NCBI RefSeq assembly: GCF_900631945.1
Contig: NZ_UZWE01000016.1
Span: forward strand, 1-64,000
Source of the DNA: Paracoccus haematequi
GTDB lineage: Bacteria; Pseudomonadota; Alphaproteobacteria; Rhodobacterales; Rhodobacteraceae
DNA length: 64,000 bases
Direction of reading: 5' to 3'
Part shown: positions 33,794-42,234 of the stretch, in pieces
How positions within the stretch are numbered: position 1 is the first letter of the stretch
Layout: the number at the start of each line of letters is the position of its first letter
Made by a program: the position numbers and the translations under genes
The notes under the pieces: generated by a model
The model's input: only the letters and a program-made list of their open reading frames with translations
The model's database searches: none
Told to the model about the DNA's origin: nothing

Positions 33794-36046
33794 TCAGTTC
33801 CCGCCCAATATTCCATTCAGCGCCCGGCTCAGCGCATCGTCCGAACTGGCGGTGCTGCTGTCGCCGGGGGTCTGCGGGGCCGTCACCTGCGTCGGCGCAC
33901 CCCCCGCCAGATTGGCCGAATTGACGGCCCCCGCCAAGGCCGCCGCCAGAGGGTCGTCTGCTGAACCCGAGGTTACGACGCGGGGCGCGCCGTCGTTGGA
34001 CAGCAGGATGCCGCTGCCGTCCGGCGATACGGTAGAGAGCGGCAGTTCCGGCAGCCCCTCGTGAATGTCGGTCATCACCGCCTGCCAGATCTCGGCGGGC
34101 AGGCCGCCGCCGGTCACGCCTTTCAGCGGGGTGTTGTCGTCATAACCCATCCAGACGCCCACGACATACTGTTCCGAAAAGCCCACGAACCAGGCGTCGC
34201 GATAGCTGCTGGTGGTGCCGGTCTTGCCGGCCACCGGGCGCGTACCCATCTTGGCGCGGGTGCCGGTGCCGCTGTCGATCACCTGCTGCATCATGTAGAT
34301 CAACTGCCCCGCCGCGCGCTGGCTGATGACCCGCGCGCCCATGCCCCCCGACTGGCCCATCAGCGGCTGGTCGTCGCCTGCGATGCGCAGTTCGATCAAC
34401 CCATAGGGCGCGACCGAGGTGCCGCCGTTGCGGATCCCGGCATAGGCGCCGGTCAGCTCCATCAGCGTCGCCTCGGACGCGCCCAGGCCCAACGAGGGGC
34501 TGGTGGTCAGGTTGCTGACGATGCCGAAGTCGTGGGCAATGCGGCGCACCGCGTCGCGGCCGACGGCTTCCTGCAAGCGGATCGTGGCGGTGTTCAGCGA
34601 CTGTTTCAGCGCCGTGGTCAGCGTGACGTTGCCGTAATAGCGGCGGGTATAGTTCTGCGGCGACCAGGGCTTGCCGCCGGGGATGCGGATGGTCAGCGGC
34701 CCGTCCTCGATCCGGTCGCCGGGGCCATAGCCCGCCTCCAGCGCGGCGGCATAGACGAAGGGCTTGAAGGACGATCCGGTCTGGCGCTTGGCCTGGACGG
34801 CGCGGTTGAAGGCGCCGTTCACGATGCTGTCGCGCCCGCCGATGATCGCGCGCACCGCGCCGTCGGCGGACATCACCACCACGGCGGCCTCGGCCTTGGA
34901 ATTGTCGCTGACCTTTTCGTCGAAGATCCGCTTCAGCGCCCGTTCCGCCGCCGTCTGGATGCGCGGGTCAAAGGTGGTGCGGATCGTCACGTCCTCGGTC
35001 GTTTCGCTGGTCAGGAAGCCGGGACCGGATTCCATCACCCAATCGGCGAAATATCCGCCCGCCCGCGCCTCGGCGGCCTGGGACAGCGAGGCGGGATTGG
35101 CGCGGGCTTGCGCGACCTCATCAGGGGTCAGATAGCCTTCCTCGCCCATCAGGCCCAGGACCACGTTGGCCCGTTCCCGGCTGCGTTGCAGGTTCGCGGT
35201 CGGCGCGAAATAGCTGGGCGCTTGCAGCAGGCCCGCCAGCATCGCCGATTCGGCCGCGTTCACCTCGGACGCGTGCTTGTTGAAATAGCGCTGGCTTGCA
35301 GCCTCGAACCCGCGCGAACCGCCGCCCATGTAAGAGCGGTTCATGTAGATGCTGAGGATTTCGTCCTTGGAATACTTGGCCTCAAGCGCGAAGGCGAAGG
35401 GCACTTCCTTGATCTTGCGCCAGATGCCGCCGCCCCGGCAATCCTGTTCGAATTCGGCCTCGTTCTTCCAGCGGATCGGATCGAAGGTCTCGCCCAGGCA
35501 CAGCAGCTTGGCGACCTGCTGGGTGATGGTCGACCCGCCGTTGCCTTCCAGCGGACCGCGCCCTTCGGCCAGGTTGATCTTGATGGCGCTGGCGATGCCG
35601 CGCGGGCTGACGCCGAAATGGCGGTAGAAGCGCCGGTCCTCGGTCGAGATCACGGCCTCTTTCAGGACCGGGGCGATCTTGTCGCTGGTGACGGCGCCAT
35701 AGGTCTCGCCCCGCCAGGCGAAGACCTTGCCGTCAGCGTCAAGCATGGTGACGGACCCGCGCGCGCGGGCGTCGAACAGGGCCTGGGGTTCCGGCAGGCC
35801 GGCATAGAAATAGGCGGTGGCGCCGCCGATGATCAGGGCCATCACCATGGCCAGCCGCCACATCGAACCCCAGACGATCCGCCAGATCAGGCCGACCGTC
35901 CCCGCGATGGTGCGCACCACGACATTGCCGCGCCGGACGGGGGCCTTGTGGCGGCGCACGGGGGATTTCGGCTCGGCCGGGGCCGTGCGTTTGTCGGCAA
36001 CAGGGCTGCGGCCCGTGCGCTTCGGGGTGCCGGTCGGTCGTTTCAT
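33794..36046 (-). CDS. Class A penicillin-binding protein (PBP1A family)
   Basis: This 750-residue inner-membrane enzyme both polymerises and cross-links peptidoglycan. A basic Pro/Lys/Arg-rich cytoplasmic tail (1-45) and a membrane helix (about 62-83) come first. The GT51 transglycosylase domain has catalytic Glu136 in STEDRRFYRHFGVSP and GNGGSTITQQVAKLL. The transpeptidase domain has Ser425 in QTGSSFKPFVYA, the SLN motif at 483-485 and KTGTT at 608-612. All catalytic motifs are intact. The C-terminal 70 residues are Ala/Ser/Asp-rich. The gene is convergent to the OmpA-family gene, itself a cell-wall binder. Confidence 0.94.
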   Translation of the reverse strand: MKRPTGTPKRTGRSPVADKRTAPAEPKSPVRRHKAPVRRGNVVVRTIAGTVGLIWRIVWGSMWRLAMVMALIIGGATAYFYAGLPEPQALFDARARGSVTMLDADGKVFAWRGETYGAVTSDKIAPVLKEAVISTEDRRFYRHFGVSPRGIASAIKINLAEGRGPLEGNGGSTITQQVAKLLCLGETFDPIRWKNEAEFEQDCRGGGIWRKIKEVPFAFALEAKYSKDEILSIYMNRSYMGGGSRGFEAASQRYFNKHASEVNAAESAMLAGLLQAPSYFAPTANLQRSRERANVVLGLMGEEGYLTPDEVAQARANPASLSQAAEARAGGYFADWVMESGPGFLTSETTEDVTIRTTFDPRIQTAAERALKRIFDEKVSDNSKAEAAVVVMSADGAVRAIIGGRDSIVNGAFNRAVQAKRQTGSSFKPFVYAAALEAGYGPGDRIEDGPLTIRIPGGKPWSPQNYTRRYYGNVTLTTALKQSLNTATIRLQEAVGRDAVRRIAHDFGIVSNLTTSPSLGLGASEATLMELTGAYAGIRNGGTSVAPYGLIELRIAGDDQPLMGQSGGMGARVISQRAAGQLIYMMQQVIDSGTGTRAKMGTRPVAGKTGTTSSYRDAWFVGFSEQYVVGVWMGYDDNTPLKGVTGGGLPAEIWQAVMTDIHEGLPELPLSTVSPDGSGILLSNDGAPRVVTSGSADDPLAAALAGAVNSANLAGGAPTQVTAPQTPGDSSTASSDDALSRALNGILGGN

Positions 36047-36160
36047 GAGTCAGGGTGCCTGCGTGTCTGCCCGCGGCCGCTTTCCGGCCAAATTGCGCGC
36101 CAGCCTATACCAAAAATCGCGCCGAGGGAATTGCGCTGACCAATCCGTGATTTGCGCATG

Positions 36161-36191
36161 AAAAAAGGCCCGGCGGGATCGCCGGGCCTTT
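36161..36191 (-). terminator. Intrinsic terminator after amtB
   Basis: Read on the minus strand, AAAGGCCCGGC pairs with GCCGGGCCTTT around GATCCC and continues into TTTTTT. The 11-bp stem with a U-run lies 18 bases past the amtB stop and insulates the PBP gene from amtB transcription. Confidence 0.85.
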
Positions 36192-36209
36192 GGATCGGCA
36201 CCGATGGCG

Positions 36210-37619
36210 TCAGTTATAGGCGTTTTCGCCGTGGGTGGTGATGTCCAGGCCCTGGCGTTCGTCGTTGACGGTGACGCGCAGCCCGATCAGCGCCTTGACG
36301 ATGTGGATGGCCACGAAGGACACCACGCCCGACCAGACGATCGCGATCACCACGCCCAGGGTCTGCGCATAGACCTGCCCGCCCATCGAGAATTCGGCCA
36401 CGGCATTCGCGCCGTAATCGAACACGCCCGTGCCGCCCAGCGAGGGCGCGGCGAAGACGCCCGTCAGGATCGCGCCGACGATGCCGCCGATGCCGTGGAT
36501 GCCGAACACGTCCAGGCTGTCGTCGATGCCCATGCGCGGCTTCACGCTGATGACGAACCACATGCACAGCAGGCCCGCGACCAGGCCGATGGCGATGGCG
36601 CCCATCGGGCCGACGAAGCCCGCCGCCGGGGTGATGCCCACCAGCCCGGTGATGGCGCCCGAGATTCCGCCCAGCAGGCTTGGATGGCCGCGGAAGGCCC
36701 ATTCGCCGAAGGACCAGGCCAGCACGCCCGCGGCGGTGGCGACGGCGGTGTTGATCATCGCCAGGGCGGTCAGGCCATTGGCCTCCAGGTTGGACCCGGC
36801 GTTGAAGCCGAACCAGCCGATCCACAGCAGGCAGCCGCCCACCAGGGTGAAGGTCAGGTTGTGGGGGGCCAGAAGCTCTTTCTTGTAGCCGATGCGGGGA
36901 CCGGCGACCATGGCGGCGACCAGGCCGGCCACGCCCGCGTTGATGTGGATGACCGTGCCGCCCGCGAAATCCAGCGCGCCGTGGCTGAACAGCAGGCCCG
37001 AGGGCGCGTCATAGGCCGACGGGCCGCCCCACCACCAGACCATATGGGCCATCGGCAGGTAGGACAGGAAGAACCAGATCACGATGAACAGCAGAACCGC
37101 GCTGAATTTCAGCCGTTCCGCCGTGGCGCCCACGATCAGGGCCGAGGCGATGCAGGCGAAGGCCATCTGGAAGATCACGAAGGACAGTTCCGGGATCACC
37201 ACGCCCGCCGTGAAGCCCTCGACCACCGACTCGGTGCCGACGCCCGACAAGAACATCTTCGACAGCCCGCCGATAAAGGGGGTCAGGAAGCCCACCTCCT
37301 CGGCCGTGCCCGCCCCGGTGAAGGCCAGCGAATAGCCGAAGGCCACCCACAGGATCGCCATCATGCTGAACACCGTCAGCACCTGCATCAGCACCGACAG
37401 CATGTTCTTGGCCCGCACCAGCCCGCCATAGAACAGCGCCAGCCCCGGCAGCGTCATCATCATCACCAGGATGGCCGAGATCAGCATCCAGGTCGTATCG
37501 CCCTTGTCCGGGACCGGCACGGCGGCCTCGACCGCGACCACGGCATCCTGCGCGAATGTGGGCGCCGCAATCAGCATCGCGGCACCGGCAATAAAGGGAG
37601 CAGCCCTTGTCATCATCAT
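36210..37619 (-). CDS. amtB: Ammonium transporter AmtB
   Basis: The 469-residue protein has an N-terminal signal peptide (IAGAAMLIAAPTFAQDA) as in other Amt proteins and about eleven membrane helices. Family motifs are present: DTTWMLISAILVMMMTLPGL, HGALDFAGGTVIHINAGVAG with the first pore His, and the second pore His near the C-terminus in FGIHGIGGIVGAILTG. It conducts ammonium into the cell. GAAGGGGAT lies just before the first of three consecutive ATG codons, fixing the start. Unusually, glnK, the PII partner normally encoded beside amtB, is not adjacent on either side. Confidence 0.94.
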   Translation of the reverse strand: MMMTRAAPFIAGAAMLIAAPTFAQDAVVAVEAAVPVPDKGDTTWMLISAILVMMMTLPGLALFYGGLVRAKNMLSVLMQVLTVFSMMAILWVAFGYSLAFTGAGTAEEVGFLTPFIGGLSKMFLSGVGTESVVEGFTAGVVIPELSFVIFQMAFACIASALIVGATAERLKFSAVLLFIVIWFFLSYLPMAHMVWWWGGPSAYDAPSGLLFSHGALDFAGGTVIHINAGVAGLVAAMVAGPRIGYKKELLAPHNLTFTLVGGCLLWIGWFGFNAGSNLEANGLTALAMINTAVATAAGVLAWSFGEWAFRGHPSLLGGISGAITGLVGITPAAGFVGPMGAIAIGLVAGLLCMWFVISVKPRMGIDDSLDVFGIHGIGGIVGAILTGVFAAPSLGGTGVFDYGANAVAEFSMGGQVYAQTLGVVIAIVWSGVVSFVAIHIVKALIGLRVTVNDERQGLDITTHGENAYN

Positions 37620-37816
37620 ATCCCCTTCCATGCGGCACCGGACGCGCCGCCGACGCCCTTTCATGGGGCGGGGCGCGGGGGCTTGCACAGACGCCGGGCA
37701 GGCACGGGACGGGGCCAGACAGAAATTGCCCGTTTCATGGGCGGATTATGCCGCCATCGCCTGTCCAGGGGGCAGAATCTGGATCGGAGATGCCCGTGGG
37801 ACGTGCAAGGGCGCGG

Positions 37817-38818
37817 TCAGGCGACGCGGCTGACGACGAAATCCGCCAGATCGGACAGCATGTCGCGGATCGGATGCGGCGGCAGATTGGCCAGCGCCGT
37901 GCGGGCGGTGGCGGACCATCGCAAGGCGTCGGCGCGCGCGGCCTCCATCGCGCCGTGCCGCGACAGCAGCGACAGCGCCCGGTCCAGGTCGCCGTCCCGC
38001 TGGTCGCCCTGTTCGATGGTGCGCGACCAGAAGGCGCGTTCCTCGGGAGTGGCGCGGGCGACCGCCTTGATGACCGGCAGGGTCAGCTTGCGTTCGCGGA
38101 AATCGTCGCCGACATTCTTGCCGATGGTCTCGGTCGCGCCGCCGTAATCCAGCAGGTCGTCGACGATCTGGAAGGCGATGCCAAGCGCGTCGCCGTAATC
38201 GAACAGCGCCCGCACCTGATCGGCAGGCGCCCCCGCGATGACGCCGCCCACCTCGGTCGCGGCAGAGAACAGCGCGGCGGTCTTGCCGCGCACCACCGTC
38301 AGATAGACGCCTTCGTCGGTGCGCAGATCCTGGGCGGCGGTCAGTTGCAGAACCTCGCCCTCGGCGATGGTGGCGGCGGCGTTGGACAGGATCTCCAGCG
38401 TGCGCAGGTTGCCGGGTTCCACCATCAACTGAAAGCTGCGCGCGAACAGGTAATCGCCCACCAGCACGCTGGACTTGTTGTCCCACAGCAGGTTCGCCGT
38501 CGGGCGTCCGCGCCGCTGGCGGCTTTCGTCCACCACGTCGTCATGCAGCAGAGTCGCGGTGTGGATGAATTCGACCGTCGCGGCCAGGTGGACGTGATAG
38601 GGCCCGGCATAGCCCAGCATCTTTGCCGCCGCCAGTGTCAGCATCGGCCGCAGCCGCTTGCCCCCGGCCTCGATCAGATGGGCCGTCACCTCGGGGATGC
38701 GGGGGGCGTGTTCGCTGGACATCCGCTGCCGGATCAAGGCGTTGACCGCCTCCATCTCGGGGCTCAGCGCCTCTGCCAGCCGGTCCAGCGGTTTCTGGAC
38801 GTTTTCCTGCACACCCAT
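37817..38818 (-). CDS. ispB: Polyprenyl diphosphate synthase (octaprenyl/decaprenyl type)
   Basis: The 333-residue trans-prenyltransferase makes the ubiquinone side chain from IPP and an allylic primer. Both aspartate-rich motifs are visible: TATLLHDDVVDESRQRRG and AFQIVDDLLDYGGATE. The chain-length region before the first motif and GGKRLRPML near residue 55 fit long-chain enzymes. Paracoccus-type bacteria use Q-10, so decaprenyl is the likely product, although sequence alone does not settle the length. The ATG at 38816-38818 begins the conserved N-terminus. The gene is divergent from the DUF2007 gene. Confidence 0.92.
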   Translation of the reverse strand: MGVQENVQKPLDRLAEALSPEMEAVNALIRQRMSSEHAPRIPEVTAHLIEAGGKRLRPMLTLAAAKMLGYAGPYHVHLAATVEFIHTATLLHDDVVDESRQRRGRPTANLLWDNKSSVLVGDYLFARSFQLMVEPGNLRTLEILSNAAATIAEGEVLQLTAAQDLRTDEGVYLTVVRGKTAALFSAATEVGGVIAGAPADQVRALFDYGDALGIAFQIVDDLLDYGGATETIGKNVGDDFRERKLTLPVIKAVARATPEERAFWSRTIEQGDQRDGDLDRALSLLSRHGAMEAARADALRWSATARTALANLPPHPIRDMLSDLADFVVSRVA

Positions 38819-38893
38819 GGCCTTACCCCTTTGCCGCGCCCGTCCCTTGCCATGCCATCGACAATTCCGCAACCGCCCCCTAACGTCCGCCCC

Positions 38894-39103
38894 ATGAAAG
38901 AACTGTTCCGCAGCAACGATCCCGTCCGCAAGTCCCGCGCCCTGGGCCTGCTGGAGGACGAGGGCATCCCCGCCTTTCCCATGGACCAGCACATGAGCAT
39001 CCTGGAAGGATCGCTGGGGATCCTGCCGCAGCGGCTGATGGTCGCGGATCGCGACGAATTCATGGCCCGCGCGATCCTGCGCGACGCCGGCCTGGATGAG
39101 TGA
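38894..39103 (+). CDS. DUF2007 family protein
   Basis: The 69-residue protein MKELFRSNDPVRKSRALGLL... has the DUF2007 pattern (putative signal-transducing protein): short-chain fold with ARAL-like helix, FPMDQHMSILEGSLG and PQRLMVADRDEFMARAI. Functions are not established. It overlaps the following methyltransferase gene by eight bases and is divergent from ispB across 75 bases. Confidence 0.85.
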   Translation: MKELFRSNDPVRKSRALGLLEDEGIPAFPMDQHMSILEGSLGILPQRLMVADRDEFMARAILRDAGLDE

Positions 39104-39854
39104 TCTTTCCGACGACGGCTTCCTGGACGGCCGGCTGCGCGTCTTGCAGCCCCGGCGCGGCTTCCGGTCGGGCGCCGATGCGGTGATGCTGGCGGCGGCC
39201 TGTCCGGCGGCGGCGGGCCAGGCGGTGCTGGAACTGGGCTGCGGGGCGGGGGTCGCCAGCCTTTGCCTGGGCTGGCGCGTGGCGGATCTGCGGCTGGCGG
39301 GCCTGGAACGACAGCCCGACTATGCCGACCTAGCGCGACGGAATGCCGCGGCCAATGGCATCGCGATGCAGGTGCTGACGGGCGACGTGGCGCTGCCGCC
39401 TGCCGCTTTGCGGGCGATGGCCTTCGACCATGTGATCGCCAACCCGCCCTATTTCCTGGGCGGCACCCCGGCGCCCGACGGCGGCAGGGCGCTGGCGCGG
39501 CAAGAGCAGACGCCGCTGGCGGTCTGGATCGACGCGGGCTTGCGCCGATTGCGGCCGGGCGGCGTCCTGACGCTGATCCAGCGGGCCGACCGGCTGGACG
39601 CGATGCTGGAGGCGCTGTCGGGCCGGGCGGGATCGATGGCGATCCTGCCCATCGCGGGCCGGGCGGGGCGAGAGGCGGGCCGCGTGATCCTGCGGGCGCA
39701 GAAGGGCGGGCGAGGTCCGCTGCGGCTGCTGGCGCCCTTCGTGATGCACCGCGCGCCGGCCCATCCGGGCGACCGGGAAGACCTGACGCCGGCGGCATCG
39801 GCGGTTCTCCGCGAGGGGCTGCCGCTCACGACCCTGTTTGCAAAAGTCTCGTGA
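39096..39854 (+). CDS. SAM-dependent methyltransferase, tRNA1(Val) m6A37 (TrmN6)-like
   Basis: The 252-residue protein has a Rossmann methyltransferase core. The SAM-binding motif is AVLELGCGAGVASLCLG, and the adenine-N6 catalytic motif is DHVIANPPYFLGG (NPPY). FRSGADAVMLAAA near the N-terminus is typical of the TrmN6/YfiC group, which methylates A37 of tRNA-Val. Substrate assignment follows family precedent only. It overlaps the DUF2007 gene. Confidence 0.87.
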   Translation: MSDLSDDGFLDGRLRVLQPRRGFRSGADAVMLAAACPAAAGQAVLELGCGAGVASLCLGWRVADLRLAGLERQPDYADLARRNAAANGIAMQVLTGDVALPPAALRAMAFDHVIANPPYFLGGTPAPDGGRALARQEQTPLAVWIDAGLRRLRPGGVLTLIQRADRLDAMLEALSGRAGSMAILPIAGRAGREAGRVILRAQKGGRGPLRLLAPFVMHRAPAHPGDREDLTPAASAVLREGLPLTTLFAKVS

Positions 39855-39914
39855 CAGAATCGAAAGCCTGTGCTGCAATCCCCCTGTTCGACTCAACCTA
39901 TACAGGAGGACGAG

Positions 39915-40079
39915 ATGTCGGTTGCTTCCCACGTCGAGGAACTGCGCAAGAAACACCAAGTTCTGTCCGAAACCGTTGAAAAGGAACAAAGAAGCCCTGG
40001 TGTCAGCGATCTGCAAATCAAGGCGATGAAGCGCGAGAAACTTCGTCTCAAGGAAGAGATTTCCCGACTGTCCCACTGA
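39915..40079 (+). CDS. DUF465 (YdcH-like) small coiled-coil protein
   Basis: The 54-residue protein is largely one charged helix: HVEELRKKHQVLSETVEKEQ, then LQIKAMKREKLRLKEEIS. That is the DUF465/YdcH pattern of short helical-hairpin proteins of unknown function. A strong AGGAGGA at 39903-39909 six bases ahead fixes the ATG at 39915; an earlier in-frame ATG has no such site. A strong hairpin terminator follows the stop. Confidence 0.88.
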   Translation: MSVASHVEELRKKHQVLSETVEKEQRSPGVSDLQIKAMKREKLRLKEEISRLSH

Positions 40080-40104
40080 TCCGTTGAACGATGACGGAAT
40101 TGGA

Positions 40105-40131
40105 ACGGCCCGCGCGATCCGCGCGGGCCGT
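40105..40131. terminator. Bidirectional stem-loop between DUF465 and phbB ends
   Basis: ACGGCCCGCGCG (40105-40116) pairs perfectly with CGCGCGGGCCGT (40120-40131) around the loop ATC. It lies between two convergent stops. The plus strand continues into GTCCGTTTG, a weak U-tract; the minus side continues TCCAATTCC. Confidence 0.68.
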
Positions 40132-40150
40132 GTCCGTTTGTCGCAGCCTG

Positions 40151-40876
40151 TCAGGCGAAATACTGCCCGCCATTGGCGGTGATGGTCGACCCGGTGATGA
40201 AGCCCGCATCGTCCGAGGCCAGGAACACCACTGTCCGGGCAATCTCCTCGGGTTCGCCCAGGCGTCCTACGGGGATCTGCGGGATGATGCGTTCGTTCAG
40301 CACCTTTTCGTCGATGGCCTTGACCATTTCGGTCGCGATATAGCCGGGGCAGATCGCATTCACGGTGATGCCCGCCCGCGCGCCTTCCTGAGCCAGCGCC
40401 TTGGTAAAGCCCAGGTCTCCGGCCTTGGCGGCGGAATAGTTCGCCTGGCCCGCCTGGCCCTTCTGCCCGTTGATCGAGCTGATATTGATGATCCGCCCGA
40501 ACTTGCGGTCGCGCATTCCCGACCAGACCGGATGGGTCATGTTGAAAACGCCGGTCAGGTTGGTGTCGATGACCTCTTTCCACTGCTGCGGCGTCATCTT
40601 GTGGAACATCGCGTCCCGCGTGATGCCGGCGTTGTTGACCAGCACGGCGATGGGGCCAAGATCCTCTTCGATCTGCTTGATGCCCGCGGCGCAGGCGTCA
40701 TAGTCCGCGACCGACCATTTATAGGTCTTGATCCCGGTTTCGTCCGTAAACGCCTTGGCGGCCTCGTCATTGCCCGCATAGGTCGCGGCGACAGTATAGC
40801 CAGCCTCTTGAAGAGCCTTGGAAATCGCCGCGCCGATTCCGCGCGAGCCGCCGGTGACAAGTGCTACTTTGGACAT
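40151..40876 (-). CDS. phbB: Acetoacetyl-CoA reductase
   Basis: The 241-residue short-chain dehydrogenase reduces acetoacetyl-CoA to (R)-3-hydroxybutyryl-CoA with NADPH, the second step of polyhydroxybutyrate synthesis. The cofactor motif is ALVTGGSRGIGAAISKALQ, and the catalytic Ser-Tyr-Lys set is in INISSINGQKGQAGQANYSA and AAKAGD. VNNAGITRDAMFHKM and the C-terminal FITGSTITANGGQYFA fit PhaB exactly. GAGGGACC precedes the ATG at 40874-40876. It follows phbA on the same strand, with a hairpin in the 84-base gap. Confidence 0.95.
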   Translation of the reverse strand: MSKVALVTGGSRGIGAAISKALQEAGYTVAATYAGNDEAAKAFTDETGIKTYKWSVADYDACAAGIKQIEEDLGPIAVLVNNAGITRDAMFHKMTPQQWKEVIDTNLTGVFNMTHPVWSGMRDRKFGRIINISSINGQKGQAGQANYSAAKAGDLGFTKALAQEGARAGITVNAICPGYIATEMVKAIDEKVLNERIIPQIPVGRLGEPEEIARTVVFLASDDAGFITGSTITANGGQYFA

Positions 40877-40929
40877 GGTCCCCTCCCTCAAATAAACATC
40901 ATTGAAATATTGCTACAAGGCAAGTTGGT

Positions 40930-40959
40930 GGCGCGCAATATCATTGCGCGCCATTTTTT
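40930..40959. promoter_or_regulatory. Stem-loop between phbA and phbB
   Basis: GGCGCGCAAT (40930-40939) pairs perfectly with ATTGCGCGCC (40943-40952) around loop ATC. A T-run ATTTTTTC follows on the plus strand, which is opposite to the flanking genes. On the transcribed minus strand the U-rich side precedes the stem, so this is more likely an mRNA-stability or processing element than a terminator for phbA. Confidence 0.55.
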
Positions 40960-40960
40960 C

Positions 40961-42133
40961 TTACCGCTCGACGCAGAGCGCCACGCCCATGCCGCCGCCG
41001 ATGCACAGCGTGGCCAGGCCCTTCTTGGCGTCGCGGCGCTTCATCTCGAACAGCAGGGTGTTCAGGACGCGCGCGCCCGATGCGCCGATCGGATGGCCGA
41101 TGGCGATGGCGCCGCCGTTCACGTTCACGATGTCGGGGTTCCAGCCCATGTCCTTGTTGACCGCGCAGGCTTGGGCGGCGAAAGCCTCGTTCGCCTCGAC
41201 CAGATCCAGATCCTGGACCGACCAGCCCGCCTTTTCCAACGCCTTGCGGCTGGCGGGAATCGGGCCTGTGCCCATGATCGCCGGATCCAGCCCCGCCGTC
41301 GCATAGGACGCGATCCGCGCCAGGGGCGTCAGGCCGCGCCGGTTCGCCTCGTCCTCGGTCATGACCATCACCGCCGCCGCGCCGTCGTTCAGCCCCGAGG
41401 CGTTGCCCGCCGTGACCGAGCCTTCCTTGGAAAAGGCGGGACGCAGCTTCTGCATGGCGTCGATGGTCGCGCCCGCCCGGATGTATTCGTCCTTGTCCAC
41501 CACCGTGTCGCCCTTGCGGGTCTTGACGGTGTAGGCGACGATTTCATCATCGAAGCGGCCAGCCTTCTGCGCGGCCTCGGCCTTGTTCTGCGAACCAAGC
41601 GCGAATTCGTCCTGCTGGTCGCGGCTGATCGACCATTTCTGCGCGACGTTTTCCGCCGTGGTGCCCATGTGGTAATTGTTGAAGGCATCCCACAGCCCGT
41701 CGCGGATCATGGTGTCGACCAGTTGCATGTCGCCCATCTTCTGCCCGGCGCGCAGATAGGCGGCGTGCATCGACATCGACATGCTTTCCTGGCCCCCGGC
41801 CAGCACCACCCGCGCATCCCCCAGGATCACCTGCTGCGCGGCCAGGGCCACGGCCCGCAGGCCGGACCCGCAGACCTGGTTGATCCCCCAGGCCGAGGAT
41901 TCCTGCGGCAGGCCCGCCTTGATATGCGCCTGGCGCGCGGGGTTCTGGCCTTGGCCCGCAGTCAGCACCTGGCCCAGGATCGTCTCATCGACCTCGGCCG
42001 GGTCCAGGCCCGCGCGGGCCACGACCTCCTTCAGGACGGCGGCGCCCAAGTCATGCGCCGGGATATTTGCGAACGATCCCATGAAGCTGCCGACGGCGGT
42101 GCGGGCGGCAGAGACGATTACGGCTTTGGTCAT
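40961..42133 (-). CDS. phbA: Acetyl-CoA C-acetyltransferase (beta-ketothiolase)
   Basis: The 390-residue thiolase condenses two acetyl-CoA into acetoacetyl-CoA for polyhydroxybutyrate. The acyl-accepting Cys is in [18 protein letters not shown] (about residue 88). The C-terminal [19 protein letters not shown] carries the catalytic His, and [15 protein letters not shown] holds the second Cys. It is upstream of phbB in a conserved phbAB order. The polymer synthase phbC is not within this window. Confidence 0.96.
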   Translation of the reverse strand: MTKAVIVSAARTAVGSFMGSFANIPAHDLGAAVLKEVVARAGLDPAEVDETILGQVLTAGQGQNPARQAHIKAGLPQESSAWGINQVCGSGLRAVALAAQQVILGDARVVLAGGQESMSMSMHAAYLRAGQKMGDMQLVDTMIRDGLWDAFNNYHMGTTAENVAQKWSISRDQQDEFALGSQNKAEAAQKAGRFDDEIVAYTVKTRKGDTVVDKDEYIRAGATIDAMQKLRPAFSKEGSVTAGNASGLNDGAAAVMVMTEDEANRRGLTPLARIASYATAGLDPAIMGTGPIPASRKALEKAGWSVQDLDLVEANEAFAAQACAVNKDMGWNPDIVNVNGGAIAIGHPIGASGARVLNTLLFEMKRRDAKKGLATLCIGGGMGVALCVER

Positions 42134-42178
42134 GACGGGTTCCTTCCCTCGAAGCCAGACAGATGGCGAATCGAGGAC

Positions 42179-42206
42179 AGGATGCGGGTTCGTGCCGTCG
42201 CGTCAA
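42179..42206 (-). promoter_or_regulatory. Possible promoter for phbAB
   Basis: On the minus strand TTGACG (42201-42206) is a good -35 and CATCCT (42179-42184), 16 bases on, is a poor -10. The pair lies about 45 bases upstream of the phbA ATG. Only the -35 is convincing. Confidence 0.25.
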
Positions 42207-42234
42207 GCAGATCGGCCAAAAGTCGTGCAGAGCT

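Noticed and set aside
37620..37816. Possible sigma-54 (NtrC-type) promoter upstream of amtB
   Set aside because: The best candidate, TGGCCCCGTCCCGTGC on the minus strand, has the GG and GC elements one base too far apart and lacks the TTGC part.
42055..42085. GGGATATTTGCGAACG within phbA, similar to the repeat core
   Set aside because: It lacks the stem and tail and falls in conserved thiolase coding sequence.
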